Shown: positions 32,795 through 41,205, counted from the stretch's first letter. The stretch is 64,000 nt of DNA from an uncultured Eubacteriales bacterium (GCA_902801255.1 CADCHO010000008.1:1-64000); one strand, 5' to 3'. Notes: generated from the sequence alone by a model not told the origin. Translations and numbers: made by a program.

Positions 32795-33403
32795 ATGCGC
32801 CGCGAACTTGAGCATTTTATGATTGGCAATTCATATGGAGGCAATCAGGACTGGTTCCGGACCTTCATGATGCGCATAGGCGGCTGCGGGGCTGAGACGG
32901 CCTGCGACAGCAGCCTGTATTTTGCGATCCACAAAGGCGTAGAGGGTATTTATCCATTCGACCATAAAAACCTCTCTAAGGGCGAATATGTGGATTTTGC
33001 GCACATGATGGAGAAGTATCTGTGGCCCAGATGGTCCGGGATAGACAAGCTCAGCATATATATAGAAGGGTATTCGAAGTATCTGAGCGACAGAGGAGTG
33101 ACCTGCATAAGCATGGATACTCTGGACGGCAGTGAGCCGTATGAGAAGGCTGTCGCGACTGTAAAGAAGCAGATAGACGGGGGATATCCGATCCCGACCC
33201 TGATCCTCAACCACAAGGACCGTATGCTGAAAGATTTTGTATGGCATTGGTTCCTGATCAACGGATACGATGAGAAAGACGGCGAAATGATGGTCAAAAC
33301 CGTTACTTACAGCGGTTACTGGTGGTTCGACCTCAGGAAAATGTGGGATACAGGGTATAATAACAAGGGCGGACTTGTCCTGTACGGGCTGGAAACGAAC
33401 TAA
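32795..33403 (+). CDS. Possible papain-like / C39-type cysteine peptidase-fold protein (202 aa)
   Basis: I do not recognise a named family. The N-terminal G-G-C-G-A-E-T-A (about residues 29-36) resembles the catalytic Cys-Gly motif of C39-like peptidases. W-H-W-F-L-I-N-G-Y-D (about 150-159) resembles their H-W-x-L-I-x-G-Y-D histidine strand. A tryptophan-rich C-terminus follows. No signal peptide is present, so it would act inside the cell. Fold assignment is inferred from these two motifs only. Confidence 0.5.
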   Translation: MRRELEHFMIGNSYGGNQDWFRTFMMRIGGCGAETACDSSLYFAIHKGVEGIYPFDHKNLSKGEYVDFAHMMEKYLWPRWSGIDKLSIYIEGYSKYLSDRGVTCISMDTLDGSEPYEKAVATVKKQIDGGYPIPTLILNHKDRMLKDFVWHWFLINGYDEKDGEMMVKTVTYSGYWWFDLRKMWDTGYNNKGGLVLYGLETN

Positions 33404-33429
33404 AACAATAAACAATTATCGGTAAATAA

Positions 33430-33675
33430 ATGGGAAATCCTATAATAACCATAGACCTCCACGGAATGTTCCGTGAAGAGGCAATAAAAGTCATCGATAA
33501 AGCGCTGAAAACCGCAGATTCCGGCACTTATCAGATTAAACTGGTCCACGGCTACAACCGCGGAACCAGCCTCAAAACCATGATAGTCGATGAGTACAGG
33601 TATCATCCGAAGGTGCTGCGCGTCCAGCCGGGCGACAACCTCGGAACGACCATACTTGTGCTGCGTGAATTATAA
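33430..33675 (+). CDS. Stand-alone Smr domain protein (81 aa)
   Basis: I-D-L-H-G-M (about residues 8-13) and V-H-G-Y-N-R-G-T-S-L-K (38-48) are the two Smr signatures. Smr domains are found in MutS2 and in small stand-alone proteins and have nicking or RNA-cleaving endonuclease activity. Recent work ties some to rescue of collided ribosomes. There is no obvious strong ribosome binding site; the purine run GGTAAATAAATG precedes the start. Confidence 0.8.
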   Translation: MGNPIITIDLHGMFREEAIKVIDKALKTADSGTYQIKLVHGYNRGTSLKTMIVDEYRYHPKVLRVQPGDNLGTTILVLREL

Positions 33676-33690
33676 AAAAGGAGAGTTGTT

Positions 33691-34161
33691 GTGAAAACTG
33701 TTTGCCTTTACTACAGCAGGTCCGGCAGAACCGGATCAATAATGGAAAGAATGGCCGATATGCTCGATGCGGACCTGCTTGAATACACTGATGGAAAAGA
33801 CCGCAGCGGCGTTAAGGGCTACGTCGGAAGCTGCATCGACTCGTACAGACCACTGCCTCAGGTGGAGATCATCGGCGGCGAACCTGACTGGGAAAAATAC
33901 GACAGAGTAATAGTCGCCATGCCTGTATGGGCAGAAGCTCCATGCGTTGTCGGCAAAGCATTCCTGAAGCAGTACAGCAGCAAGCTCAAAGGCGACCTGC
34001 ATCTTGTAGTGACTCATATGTCCAAGGCTGATTACGGCAAGGCGATCGCCAAAGCCTACGCATACAGTGCAGTGAAACCGAAATCATACCTTTCACTGCA
34101 GACAAAGAACCACGACTGCGGAGCCGAGATCAAACATTTCGTACAGACACTTGAGAAATGA
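33691..34161 (+). CDS. Flavodoxin (156 aa)
   Basis: The protein opens with K-T-V-C-L-Y-Y-S-R-S-G-R-T-G, the FMN-phosphate loop, and has A-M-P-V-W-A-E-A-P after the fourth strand. It is a single-domain flavodoxin, an FMN electron carrier. The start is GTG at 33691 with AAAGGAG about 8 bases upstream. It overlaps the DUF3877 gene by 4 bases. Confidence 0.82.
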   Translation: MKTVCLYYSRSGRTGSIMERMADMLDADLLEYTDGKDRSGVKGYVGSCIDSYRPLPQVEIIGGEPDWEKYDRVIVAMPVWAEAPCVVGKAFLKQYSSKLKGDLHLVVTHMSKADYGKAIAKAYAYSAVKPKSYLSLQTKNHDCGAEIKHFVQTLEK

Positions 34162-34697
34162 TGAAACCAAACTACGAAGAACTTGAAAAGAATATATGCT
34201 ATGTGATCAAGGAACAGCACATCAAGCTCGGTTTCAGCGAGAACAGCAGATGGCTGTATTACCCTTTGAGCGCTCTCAACCACATGATGGGCACTGACTG
34301 TGACCTCGATGAGATGGAGAAGACGCTTGAGGGTTTCTTTGATTACTCTGAAGATAGATTAGGCCCGGGCAAGGTGACGCACAAGGGCGAGAGATTCTGC
34401 CTGCACATGGACCCGAAAGCATCCGTGTATGTGCGCGACAATGTGCCTGAGGAGCCGTTTCTTGTGGAGCTTATCGATACGCTGGAGAAGCATGGCACGA
34501 CCATGGAGCAGGTCGTTGATGTGTTCCGCAAGTATTCAGACAAGGTCCACGCTGAGCCGACAGATAACGATGAGTTCGACATGCTGGTGTATTTTGAGGA
34601 CGGCAAGCCGGATCCATTCGTGTACTGCCTGGCAGACGAGATGGGGCACGTGACTTACCACAGGATGATAATGTCGGAGCTAAAAGAGAGACTCTAA
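34158..34697 (+). CDS. DUF3877 family protein (179 aa)
   Basis: The N-terminal L-E-K-N-I-C-Y-V-I-K-E-Q-H-I-K-L-G-F and Y-Y-P-L-S-A-L-N-H follow the pattern of DUF3877, a clostridial family of unknown function. It is soluble and acidic with no catalytic motif I can name. It is coupled to the flavodoxin by a 4-base overlap (ATGA). Confidence 0.7.
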   Translation: MMKPNYEELEKNICYVIKEQHIKLGFSENSRWLYYPLSALNHMMGTDCDLDEMEKTLEGFFDYSEDRLGPGKVTHKGERFCLHMDPKASVYVRDNVPEEPFLVELIDTLEKHGTTMEQVVDVFRKYSDKVHAEPTDNDEFDMLVYFEDGKPDPFVYCLADEMGHVTYHRMIMSELKERL

Positions 34698-34712
34698 AAA
34701 AAGGAGTGCGAT

Positions 34713-34778
34713 ATGCAATTCATTATTACTGCCTATGACGGAGCGAACATGCTGGAGAAGAGGACGGCAAAAAGGTAG
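34713..34778 (+). pseudogene. 5' remnant of a YciI-family gene
   Basis: AAAAAAGGAG and an ATG at 34713 open MQFIITAYDGANMLEKRTAKR, then a stop. This matches the first 20 or so residues of YciI-like proteins, but the remaining 70-80 residues, including the active-site His/Asp region, are missing. The fragment keeps a good ribosome binding site and probably yields only a 21-residue peptide. Confidence 0.6.
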
Positions 34779-34800
34779 GAAAATAAGGAGCTGAACGGAT

Positions 34801-35025
34801 ATGAGCTTCAGGGATTTCAACGACGAGGGTCCGGGAACATTCGGATGGGACTACGTGCTTGGTGGCAATACGACCGGGCTCTTTCCGGATGAAACATATA
34901 TCGAAGTGGACGGAGATACCGTGACCGAGGTTACGTATGCCCACACAGGCGGCGGAAAATATGAACCCGTACGCGTAAACACTTACGAAACAAATTCGGA
35001 AAAGGCCGATGATGACAAGGAATAA
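34801..35025 (+). CDS. Small hypothetical protein (74 aa)
   Basis: The protein is acidic and soluble with no family I recognise. It has a G-x-W-D-Y-V-L-G-G-N-T-T-G segment and a charged C-terminus ending K-A-D-D-D-K-E. TAAGGAG lies 11 bases before the ATG. Its end overlaps the Nudix gene by 17 bases, so the two are probably cotranslated. Confidence 0.55.
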   Translation: MSFRDFNDEGPGTFGWDYVLGGNTTGLFPDETYIEVDGDTVTEVTYAHTGGGKYEPVRVNTYETNSEKADDDKE

Positions 35026-35680
35026 CACAAAGTATGCAATACTGATTCCGTGGGTAGAGACAGACTCCGGGAACGCGTTGCTCCTTGAGGTGCGCTCGCA
35101 GCTGGTGAAGCAGCCCGGAGAAGTCTGTTTTCCTGGAGGAAAAGCGGAGCCCGGTGAGTCTGTAATTGAAGCTGCGGTCAGGGAAACCTGCGAGGAGCTC
35201 GGGCTGGAGCCGGATGCTATAGAGGTGATCTCTGAACTGCAACCGCTCATAATGGGTGATGGCAGAGAGGTTTACCCGGTCTCCGCAAGGCTGCATATCA
35301 AAGACATAGAGAGCCTCGTGCTTTCTGATGATGAGGTAGCGGAAGTGTTTCTGCTCCCCATAAAATGGCTGGAGGAGAACCCTTCTACGCATTATGATCT
35401 TGCTGAAACACCGGATGAAGATCTTCCTGAAAAGCTCCTCAGCTATCTGTTACATTACGGCGAATACCGCAGGACCGGTCAGACAGACTATTTCGAATAC
35501 GACGGTCACGGCATCTGGGGACTGACAGCAAGGATAATTAAAAAATTTGGGAAAACAGGGTCGGGACTGATAATTACATGGAAAAGGAGCAAAAATGAAA
35601 AAACAGTTTTATCTGTTATTGGCAACGATCCTGATTATGGGACTTGCGGCGTGCGGCGGCTCGCAGAACGCGAGCGTTGA
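35009..35680 (+). CDS. Nudix hydrolase, NudL/CoA-pyrophosphatase type, with an over-long C-terminus (223 aa)
   Basis: The Nudix box is G-G-K-A-E-P-G-E-S with R-E-T-C-E-E-L-G (about residues 49-70), preceded by P-G-E-V-C-F-P-G-G as in CoA and ADP-ribose pyrophosphatases of the YeaB/NudL group. The domain should end near G-H-G-I-W-G-L-T-A-R-I-I-K-K-F. Here the frame continues for over 40 residues and overlaps the lipoprotein gene by 86 bases, so the original stop has probably been lost by a mutation. The start is one of two adjacent ATGs (35009 or 35012). Confidence 0.78.
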   Translation: MMTRNNTKYAILIPWVETDSGNALLLEVRSQLVKQPGEVCFPGGKAEPGESVIEAAVRETCEELGLEPDAIEVISELQPLIMGDGREVYPVSARLHIKDIESLVLSDDEVAEVFLLPIKWLEENPSTHYDLAETPDEDLPEKLLSYLLHYGEYRRTGQTDYFEYDGHGIWGLTARIIKKFGKTGSGLIITWKRSKNEKTVLSVIGNDPDYGTCGVRRLAERER

Positions 35681-35987
35681 TACCGGAGACGCTGTGGATG
35701 AAGAGTCTTATGAAGTCATTGCGACTCTCCAAATCAATACAGATGGTATGGGTGCTATAGCTTATGGCATTGCGGGAGAGGACGTTGAATTCGATGAAAA
35801 CTATCCTAAACAGTCTGCTGTTGTCAATCTCACTGAGCCTGACACTTATATGATCAAAGCAAAGCCGGATGATGGCTGGAAGTTTGTTAAGTGGACCAAG
35901 GATGGGGAGGACTTCTCTGAGGAGACTGATATTACTGTTGAGGTCACCGCTGATGTGGAATACATAGCGGTATTTGACGCAGAGTGA
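35595..35987 (+). CDS. Lipoprotein with an InlB-type repeat (130 aa)
   Basis: M-K-K-Q-F and a hydrophobic run lead to the lipobox L-A-A-C at about residues 17-20. The C-terminal part has K-A-K-P-D-D-G-W-K-F-V-K-W-T-K-D-G, a strand pattern of InlB B / Listeria-Bacteroides repeats found on surface proteins. GGAGC precedes the ATG. It probably sits on the outer side of the membrane. The following gene also ends in an InlB-like G-H-V-F-E-G-W-Y unit. Confidence 0.7.
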   Translation: MKKQFYLLLATILIMGLAACGGSQNASVDTGDAVDEESYEVIATLQINTDGMGAIAYGIAGEDVEFDENYPKQSAVVNLTEPDTYMIKAKPDDGWKFVKWTKDGEDFSEETDITVEVTADVEYIAVFDAE

Positions 35988-35992
35988 TAAAT

Positions 35993-37636
35993 ATGAGTAA
36001 TAAGAACGTTAAACTGATCAATGAGAGGCTGGACGCAGGGCTTGCACTGCTGCGCAAGTACTATGAGGTCGAGGAACAGCCGGTTGATGATGTGCTTGCA
36101 AATCCAGTAATTGGCGGAAGACCGCATCACGCAAGACGTTTTGATATCGATGGGGTCGGAAATCTGCTTGTTATGACGGTCACTGAGGCTGAGGAGAACC
36201 AGCTCAGCTCGTTTGTAATAATGCCGTACTTCAAGAATCTGCCGCTCTTCTCAACTGACTATGTGTATTCCGGAGAGAAGCGGTTCTTCCTGCTTGAGAT
36301 ATACGATCTGTCAGTCAGACACGATGGTATATTTGAGGCTGGTATAGAAAGCTTCAGGGCATTCGGAGCTGAGATGACAGATATGCAGGATATCCCGACA
36401 AGGCCTGCATGGTATGACGACATCCGCCCGGTATGTCACGCGAAAGCACCGGATGAGAGCCAGGACGAACTTGCGATCGAGAGCTTTCTGGCGTTTCTGC
36501 AGCTCTTTGTCGACATGGAGCAGGCGTCGCCATATCTTGGCTCTGAAGACCTTAAGACCAAATGGGAGAAGAACAGGGAATATGCAGATCGGCTCATAGA
36601 CGAGGGCGGTGTTTCTACGGACCTGTTCACGGCAGCCCTCGGAGCTGAGAATACCCGCAGGTTCTTCCACGAGGTGTTCTTCGGCGCAGACTGCTATAAA
36701 CCGCTGGACCTTGGGGGTATCAGCATATTCCTCAGCAATGAGGATGCTGACGGTAAAACCAACCGTGAAAAGATCAAAGAAAACCAGCGCATAATCCGCA
36801 GGATCGCCACAACAGATAAATCAAAGAGCTACGAAGATTCCGATCAGGACGCTCAGACCGGAAAATACCCTGCGGGAGTCGTGATGCAGGATGGCAAGCT
36901 GATCGGCTTTGGCATACATATTTTCAACGAAGACGTTTATCCGCTGCAGAGCTTTGAAATCTATCTGAGAAACTGCGGACTGTGCGGTCCGCTTGACCTC
37001 TCGAATCATAAGGATCTCATGTTTATCGACATTTACCACAACAGTGTCGATGCCATCGATGTGAGCGGGGACGTTTCGCTGAGGATTCTCGGGATCCAGG
37101 ATAATGATATAAGATCACTTGATGTGAGCGATCTTGCGGCTTGCCAGGGCATAGATGCGGGCATGAACAAAATCAGCAGCCTGGATGTCAGCCATAACAA
37201 GGAGCTCGTCGAGCTGTACATAAACGACAATAAGTTCACCGAGATCGACCTCAGCGCATGCCCGAAGCTCAAATATTTCTACTGCCATAATAACGACATC
37301 ACCGAGCTCGATACTACGGCGAATCCGCTCCTCAGGCATCTGAACGCGACGGGCAATCCGATGCGCAGCATCAGTTCATTGGCGCCTCAGAGAGAGGAGC
37401 AGCTTACGCTCAAGCTGACAGCTGAAGGAGCGGGCTGTGTAGGACTGAAGTTCAACCCGGTGTATAATGCACAGTGGAAGGAGACAGGCGAGTGGCAGCA
37501 GTCGTACTATGCGTATCCGGCCGAAGGGCATGTGTTTGAAGGATGGTATGACGAGGCCGGTACAAAGGTATGCGGCGAGGCTGAGTGGTTCGATGAATAC
37601 GGCGCAAGCCGCGTGCTTACGGCAAAATTTGTGTAA
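35993..37636 (+). CDS. Leucine-rich-repeat protein with a possible bilin-reductase-like N-terminal domain (547 aa)
   Basis: Residues 300-455 hold about six short leucine-rich repeats of the form L-x-x-L-D-V-S-x-N-x-x-x-x-L, followed by an InlB-type segment (G-H-V-F-E-G-W-Y-D-E-A-G-T). The first 235 residues resemble ferredoxin-dependent bilin reductases: L-P-L-F-S-T-D-Y-V, F-F-L-L-E-I-Y-D-L, R-P-A-W-Y-D-D, then Y-A-D-R-L-I-D-E and A-L-G-A-E-N-T-R-R-F-F-H-E-V-F-F. This resemblance is by eye and not proven. There is no signal peptide, so the repeats would be cytoplasmic unless exported otherwise. The ATG at 35993 is preferred to the GTG at 35984. Confidence 0.6.
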   Translation: MSNKNVKLINERLDAGLALLRKYYEVEEQPVDDVLANPVIGGRPHHARRFDIDGVGNLLVMTVTEAEENQLSSFVIMPYFKNLPLFSTDYVYSGEKRFFLLEIYDLSVRHDGIFEAGIESFRAFGAEMTDMQDIPTRPAWYDDIRPVCHAKAPDESQDELAIESFLAFLQLFVDMEQASPYLGSEDLKTKWEKNREYADRLIDEGGVSTDLFTAALGAENTRRFFHEVFFGADCYKPLDLGGISIFLSNEDADGKTNREKIKENQRIIRRIATTDKSKSYEDSDQDAQTGKYPAGVVMQDGKLIGFGIHIFNEDVYPLQSFEIYLRNCGLCGPLDLSNHKDLMFIDIYHNSVDAIDVSGDVSLRILGIQDNDIRSLDVSDLAACQGIDAGMNKISSLDVSHNKELVELYINDNKFTEIDLSACPKLKYFYCHNNDITELDTTANPLLRHLNATGNPMRSISSLAPQREEQLTLKLTAEGAGCVGLKFNPVYNAQWKETGEWQQSYYAYPAEGHVFEGWYDEAGTKVCGEAEWFDEYGASRVLTAKFV

Positions 37637-37644
37637 AAGTAGTT

Positions 37645-37983
37645 ATGAAACAGGAAACGATCGACAGAATCAGAAAGTTCACATCTGACAGGGAATGGGA
37701 GCAGTATCACACTCCGGTGAACCTCGCAAAAAGCATTTCAATCGAGGCAAACGAGCTCCTCGAGTGCTTTCAGTGGAGCGATACGGATTTTGACATAGAT
37801 CACGTTAAGGAAGAGCTGGCGGATGTGATGGTATACTGCCGCAATATGCTGGATGAGCTCGGCCTGGATGAGGATGAGATCATCAACAGCAAGATGGACA
37901 AGAATGAGGCGAAGTATCCGGTGGAGCTCGCAAAGGGCAGTGCGGAGAAGTATACGGAGCTGAAGAACAGGAGCAGGGAGTAG
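37645..37983 (+). CDS. MazG-like nucleotide pyrophosphohydrolase (112 aa)
   Basis: The four-helix metal site is visible: S-I-S-I-E-A-N-E-L-L-E-C-F-Q-W (E-x-x-E-x-x-E-like) and K-E-E-L-A-D-V-M-V-Y (E-x-x-D). This places it in the all-alpha NTP pyrophosphatase family (MazG-like / dCTPase-like). It probably hydrolyses noncanonical or excess nucleotides to the monophosphate. It starts 8 bases after the preceding gene. Confidence 0.82.
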   Translation: MKQETIDRIRKFTSDREWEQYHTPVNLAKSISIEANELLECFQWSDTDFDIDHVKEELADVMVYCRNMLDELGLDEDEIINSKMDKNEAKYPVELAKGSAEKYTELKNRSRE

Positions 37984-37985
37984 TT

Positions 37986-38153
37986 ATGGAACTGTTAGCA
38001 GATATAGTTGTAAATCTGGCTCTTTTACTTGGCATATTTCTGCTGCGCTGGTGCAAGATCCACAAACAGGCGACACTTGCAATATTCATCATTATAATGA
38101 TGATCATTGATGTGATATTTATACTTTGGCGGTTTGGCTTTATGCAACGATAG
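37986..38153 (+). CDS. Small membrane protein (55 aa)
   Basis: ATG at 37986 opens MELLADIVVNLALLLGIFLL and continues through a second hydrophobic segment (A-I-F-I-I-I-M-M-I-I-D-V-I-F-I-L-W). Two helices are separated by a basic W-C-K-I-H-K-Q loop. The gene starts 2 bases after the MazG-like stop, whose G-G-G-A-G run can serve as ribosome binding site. I recognise no family. Confidence 0.5.
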   Translation: MELLADIVVNLALLLGIFLLRWCKIHKQATLAIFIIIMMIIDVIFILWRFGFMQR

Positions 38154-38174
38154 ACCAAAACATGGAGGGTAGAG

Positions 38175-38648
38175 ATGGATAAGATACAAACACCTGCAAC
38201 TGACGCACTTGATGCGGTGAATGCAGAATATGAGTTTCTGGAAGCGCCGGGAGCAATCAGCGGTGAGGACTACTCAAAAGCAATCGGACCTGAAAAGGCT
38301 GCAAGGCTGTTCAAGACTCTGGTAATGAAGGGCGATACCACAGACAGCGTATATGTATTTCTGATACCTGCGCTTTCAAAGCTGTCACAGAGGCAGACTG
38401 CAAGGGCTCTTGGGGAGCACGCGCTTGAGATGCTCAAGCCAATCGACCTCAAACATCTGACGGGCTATACGCATGGCGGAACCTCACCACTGGGAATGAA
38501 GAATAAGTACAAGGTGATCTTCGACGAATGTGCGGGAGACATGAAGACTGTCATTATCAACGGCGGAGGCGGCGGATATCTTGTAGAGCTCACGCTGGAC
38601 GAGTTTGCCAAGGCGCAGCCGTATGAGCTCATGCCGCTCAAGAAGTAG
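38175..38648 (+). CDS. ybaK: YbaK/EbsC aminoacyl-tRNA deacylase (157 aa)
   Basis: K-T-L-V-M-K-G, V-F-L-I-P-A and the characteristic G-Y-T-H-G-G-T-S-P-L-G-M-K (about residues 98-110) identify the YbaK/EbsC family. It hydrolyses misacylated Cys-tRNA(Pro) and related species, acting in translation fidelity in the cytoplasm. GGAGG lies 9 bases before the ATG. The length is that of the full single-domain enzyme. Confidence 0.88.
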   Translation: MDKIQTPATDALDAVNAEYEFLEAPGAISGEDYSKAIGPEKAARLFKTLVMKGDTTDSVYVFLIPALSKLSQRQTARALGEHALEMLKPIDLKHLTGYTHGGTSPLGMKNKYKVIFDECAGDMKTVIINGGGGGYLVELTLDEFAKAQPYELMPLKK

Positions 38649-38670
38649 GACTATACGGAGGCAGGGGACT

Positions 38671-39615
38671 ATGAAGAGACAGAAATATCCCATAAACCGG
38701 GAGTACTTTCCGCTGAGCCTGTACACGCCGACTATGACCCGCAAGGGCATTGAGCGCGCAAACAGGCTGTACAGAGAGCCTAAATCGATATACAGAGACC
38801 CCGAACTCATCATAAGCAAGGTGAATATACCGGGATACAATGACGGGGAGATAGAGCTGATGCTGATCACTCCGGTAGACATTGAAAGACCTGCGCCTTG
38901 TTTCTATCACATCCATGGCGGCGGTTTCGTATTCGAGGCGACTTCGGCACACTACAGACGTGCGGTAAGCTTCGCTAAGGAAGCGGAGTGCGTCGTAGCA
39001 TTTGTAAGATACAGGCAGGGTCCGGATTACACTTTCCCGTATCCGCAGGAGGACTGCTTTGCTGCACTGGTGTGGCTGCATGAGCACGCCGCTGAGATCG
39101 GTATCGACCCTGACAGGATAGGTATAGGGGGAGACAGTGCCGGCGGAACACTGGCTGTCACATCGTGCCTCATGGCACGCGACAGGGAAACAGGGATCAA
39201 GCCGCTTTTCCAGCTGCTCATCTATCCGTTCCTGGACAGACGGGGCGGCGAGTCCTACCGCAAATACACGGATACACCGGTCTGGAATTCAACACTATCC
39301 AAGCAGGTAGATCAGTTCATAAATCCTAATCCCGAGGACACGCCGCTCGCATACAGGTCGCCTGTAGAGGCGGACAGCCTGGAGGGACTGCCTCAGGCAT
39401 ATATCGAGGTAGCGGAGTTTGACGCACTGCGCGATGACGGGATACTGTACAGCAAGCTCCTGCAGGAAGCCGGCATAGATGTGGAGTTCCACGATACGCA
39501 CGGCACCATGCACGGCTATGACTATATTCTGAAAGCGCCTACTACACAGTTGATGCAGGTGCTGAGGATAGAATACATGAAGAGGAAATTTGGAAACGAG
39601 GGAAGTGCCCGCTGA
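38671..39615 (+). CDS. Alpha/beta hydrolase, hormone-sensitive-lipase family (314 aa)
   Basis: I-H-G-G-G-F (oxyanion hole), G-G-D-S-A-G-G (nucleophile Ser), and later Asp and M-H-G-Y-D with the catalytic His mark the HSL/bacterial esterase family. It is a soluble esterase with unknown substrate. The ATG at 38671 has GGAGGCAGGGG upstream; an in-frame ATG at 38605 lies inside ybaK and is less likely. Confidence 0.85.
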   Translation: MKRQKYPINREYFPLSLYTPTMTRKGIERANRLYREPKSIYRDPELIISKVNIPGYNDGEIELMLITPVDIERPAPCFYHIHGGGFVFEATSAHYRRAVSFAKEAECVVAFVRYRQGPDYTFPYPQEDCFAALVWLHEHAAEIGIDPDRIGIGGDSAGGTLAVTSCLMARDRETGIKPLFQLLIYPFLDRRGGESYRKYTDTPVWNSTLSKQVDQFINPNPEDTPLAYRSPVEADSLEGLPQAYIEVAEFDALRDDGILYSKLLQEAGIDVEFHDTHGTMHGYDYILKAPTTQLMQVLRIEYMKRKFGNEGSAR

Positions 39616-39659
39616 TCGGACTTGTTCGGGTCATTTACCTTAAAAAGGAGGAGAAAACA

Positions 39660-40172
39660 ATGGAATTCAAGGAAGTAGTAAAGAACCGTTACTCATGCAA
39701 GAAGTTCAATGGCGAGAAGGTTTCACCTGAAAAGCTGGAAGCTATTCTGGCTGCAGGACGCCTTGCTCCGACCGCCAAAAATCTCCAGGAACAGCACATC
39801 TATGTGGTGCAGTCCGAGGAGATGCTTGCGAAGATCGACGCTCTTACGCCTTGCCGCTACAACGCGCCAACAGTGCTTGCAGTAGCATTCGACAAAAACA
39901 ATGTCTTCACTTATCCGGGCGGAAAGAGGGATTCCGGAGTAGAGGATGCGACTATAGTTGCGACACACATGATCCTTTCTGCAGAAGACGAAGGCGTGGA
40001 CAGCTGCTGGGTCAACTTCTTCGACCCTGATAAAGCTGCAGAGGCGCTCGGACTGCCGGAGAATGAAGAGGTCCTCATGCTGATGGATCTCGGATATGCA
40101 GCTGAAGGCTCCGGTCCGCTTGCAAACCACGGATCAAGAAAGCCTCTGGCTGAGACAGTTACATATTTCTAG
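39660..40172 (+). CDS. Nitroreductase family protein (170 aa)
   Basis: K-N-R-Y-S-C-K-K-F and A-P-T-A-K-N-L-Q-E-Q are the FMN-contacting motifs of short nitroreductases, and G-Y-A-A-E-G-S-G-P-L lies near the end. It should be an FMN-dependent, dimeric NAD(P)H reductase. AAAAAGGAGGAG is an excellent ribosome binding site. The mnmM gene follows 2 bases after the stop. Confidence 0.85.
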   Translation: MEFKEVVKNRYSCKKFNGEKVSPEKLEAILAAGRLAPTAKNLQEQHIYVVQSEEMLAKIDALTPCRYNAPTVLAVAFDKNNVFTYPGGKRDSGVEDATIVATHMILSAEDEGVDSCWVNFFDPDKAAEALGLPENEEVLMLMDLGYAAEGSGPLANHGSRKPLAETVTYF

Positions 40173-40174
40173 AG

Positions 40175-40741
40175 ATGAGCAATCTGATAACCCGTACAAC
40201 TGAACTTGCGATGTCAGTGACACTGACTTACATAAAGCCGGGCGACACGGTCGTTGACGCGACTTGTGGGACTGGGCAGGATACCGTTGTGCTTGCGCGT
40301 GCGGTAGGGAGCGAGGGCAGCGTCTATGCTTTTGATATCCAGAAGAACGCGCATCTGCTCACGGAAGCCCGCCTTAAATCGCACGGAATCGCTAATGTGC
40401 ACCTGGTGATGCAGTCGTTCGTATCGATGAGCGAGCATATACCGGAGAGGAGTGCTTCCGCTGTAGTATTCAACCTCGGCTATCTGCCGGGAGGCGATCA
40501 CAGCATCACGACTAAGGCAGACACGACGCTTGAAGGACTTGAGGTCGCACTCAGGACCATCAGACCGGGCGGCATAGTTACAGTGGTAATGTATGACGGT
40601 CATGACGAAGGCGCAGAGGAGAAAACAGCGGTCCTCGAATGGGCAGAAGCTCTCGATCAAAAGAAGTTCCACGTGGCATACGTAAGTCTGCTCAATCAGA
40701 AAAACCATCCGCCTGAAATTCTTTGGATAACAAGGAAGTAA
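40175..40741 (+). CDS. mnmM: tRNA 5-aminomethyl-2-thiouridine methyltransferase, MnmM/YtqB family (188 aa)
   Basis: V-V-D-A-T-C-G-T-G-Q-D-T is the S-adenosylmethionine-binding motif I. F-N-L-G-Y-L-P-G-G-D-H and H-P-P-E-I-L are typical of the YtqB group, shown in Bacillus subtilis to be MnmM, which makes the final methyl transfer to mnm5s2U34 in tRNA. mnmA, which adds the 2-thio group at the same position, lies at 62.4 kb in this window. The first residues (T-x-L-A-M-S) match the family start, so the ATG at 40175 is secure. Confidence 0.85.
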   Translation: MSNLITRTTELAMSVTLTYIKPGDTVVDATCGTGQDTVVLARAVGSEGSVYAFDIQKNAHLLTEARLKSHGIANVHLVMQSFVSMSEHIPERSASAVVFNLGYLPGGDHSITTKADTTLEGLEVALRTIRPGGIVTVVMYDGHDEGAEEKTAVLEWAEALDQKKFHVAYVSLLNQKNHPPEILWITRK

Positions 40742-40776
40742 AACACATAAAAAAGCAGCAAACAGGAGGTTACATT

Positions 40777-41205
40777 ATGTTTGGATCATTAACCGAAAAG
40801 GCGAGTTCCTTGGAAACAAAACTCGCGCTTTACATTGTAGCAGGTGTCATAGTACTTGTTATCGTCAACTTGCTTCTCGACGGGATAAGAAAGTACATCA
40901 GAGGCCTTGATACAGCGGCTCTCGGAGCTCTTCTTATCTTTCTGGGATATAAAGCTGCAGAGCTCAAGCTGGTCAGCGTGCTGAGCAACCTCCTGTATCT
41001 TGTGGGAGGCACACTTTTCATAACCGGAATTCTCATTTTCGTTATCAAGACGATAATAAAGCGCAAACGTGCTGTGGTAAGAAGCGGACCGCCGATGCCA
41101 AAAGAACCGGCACCAAAAGCAGATAAGGCAGAAGAGCCGAATCCTGCAGAGCCAAAGCATGAAGAATCAACGAGTTCAGAGCCTAAGCACGCAGCGAAAA
41201 AGTAA
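40777..41205 (+). CDS. Membrane protein with a charged C-terminal tail (142 aa)
   Basis: Three hydrophobic segments (about residues 16-34, 47-64 and 68-90) are followed by a basic stop K-R-K-R and a 45-residue disordered tail rich in Pro, Lys, Glu and His. I recognise no family. AGGAGG precedes the ATG at 40777 by 7 bases, which settles the start. Confidence 0.6.
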   Translation: MFGSLTEKASSLETKLALYIVAGVIVLVIVNLLLDGIRKYIRGLDTAALGALLIFLGYKAAELKLVSVLSNLLYLVGGTLFITGILIFVIKTIIKRKRAVVRSGPPMPKEPAPKADKAEEPNPAEPKHEESTSSEPKHAAKK

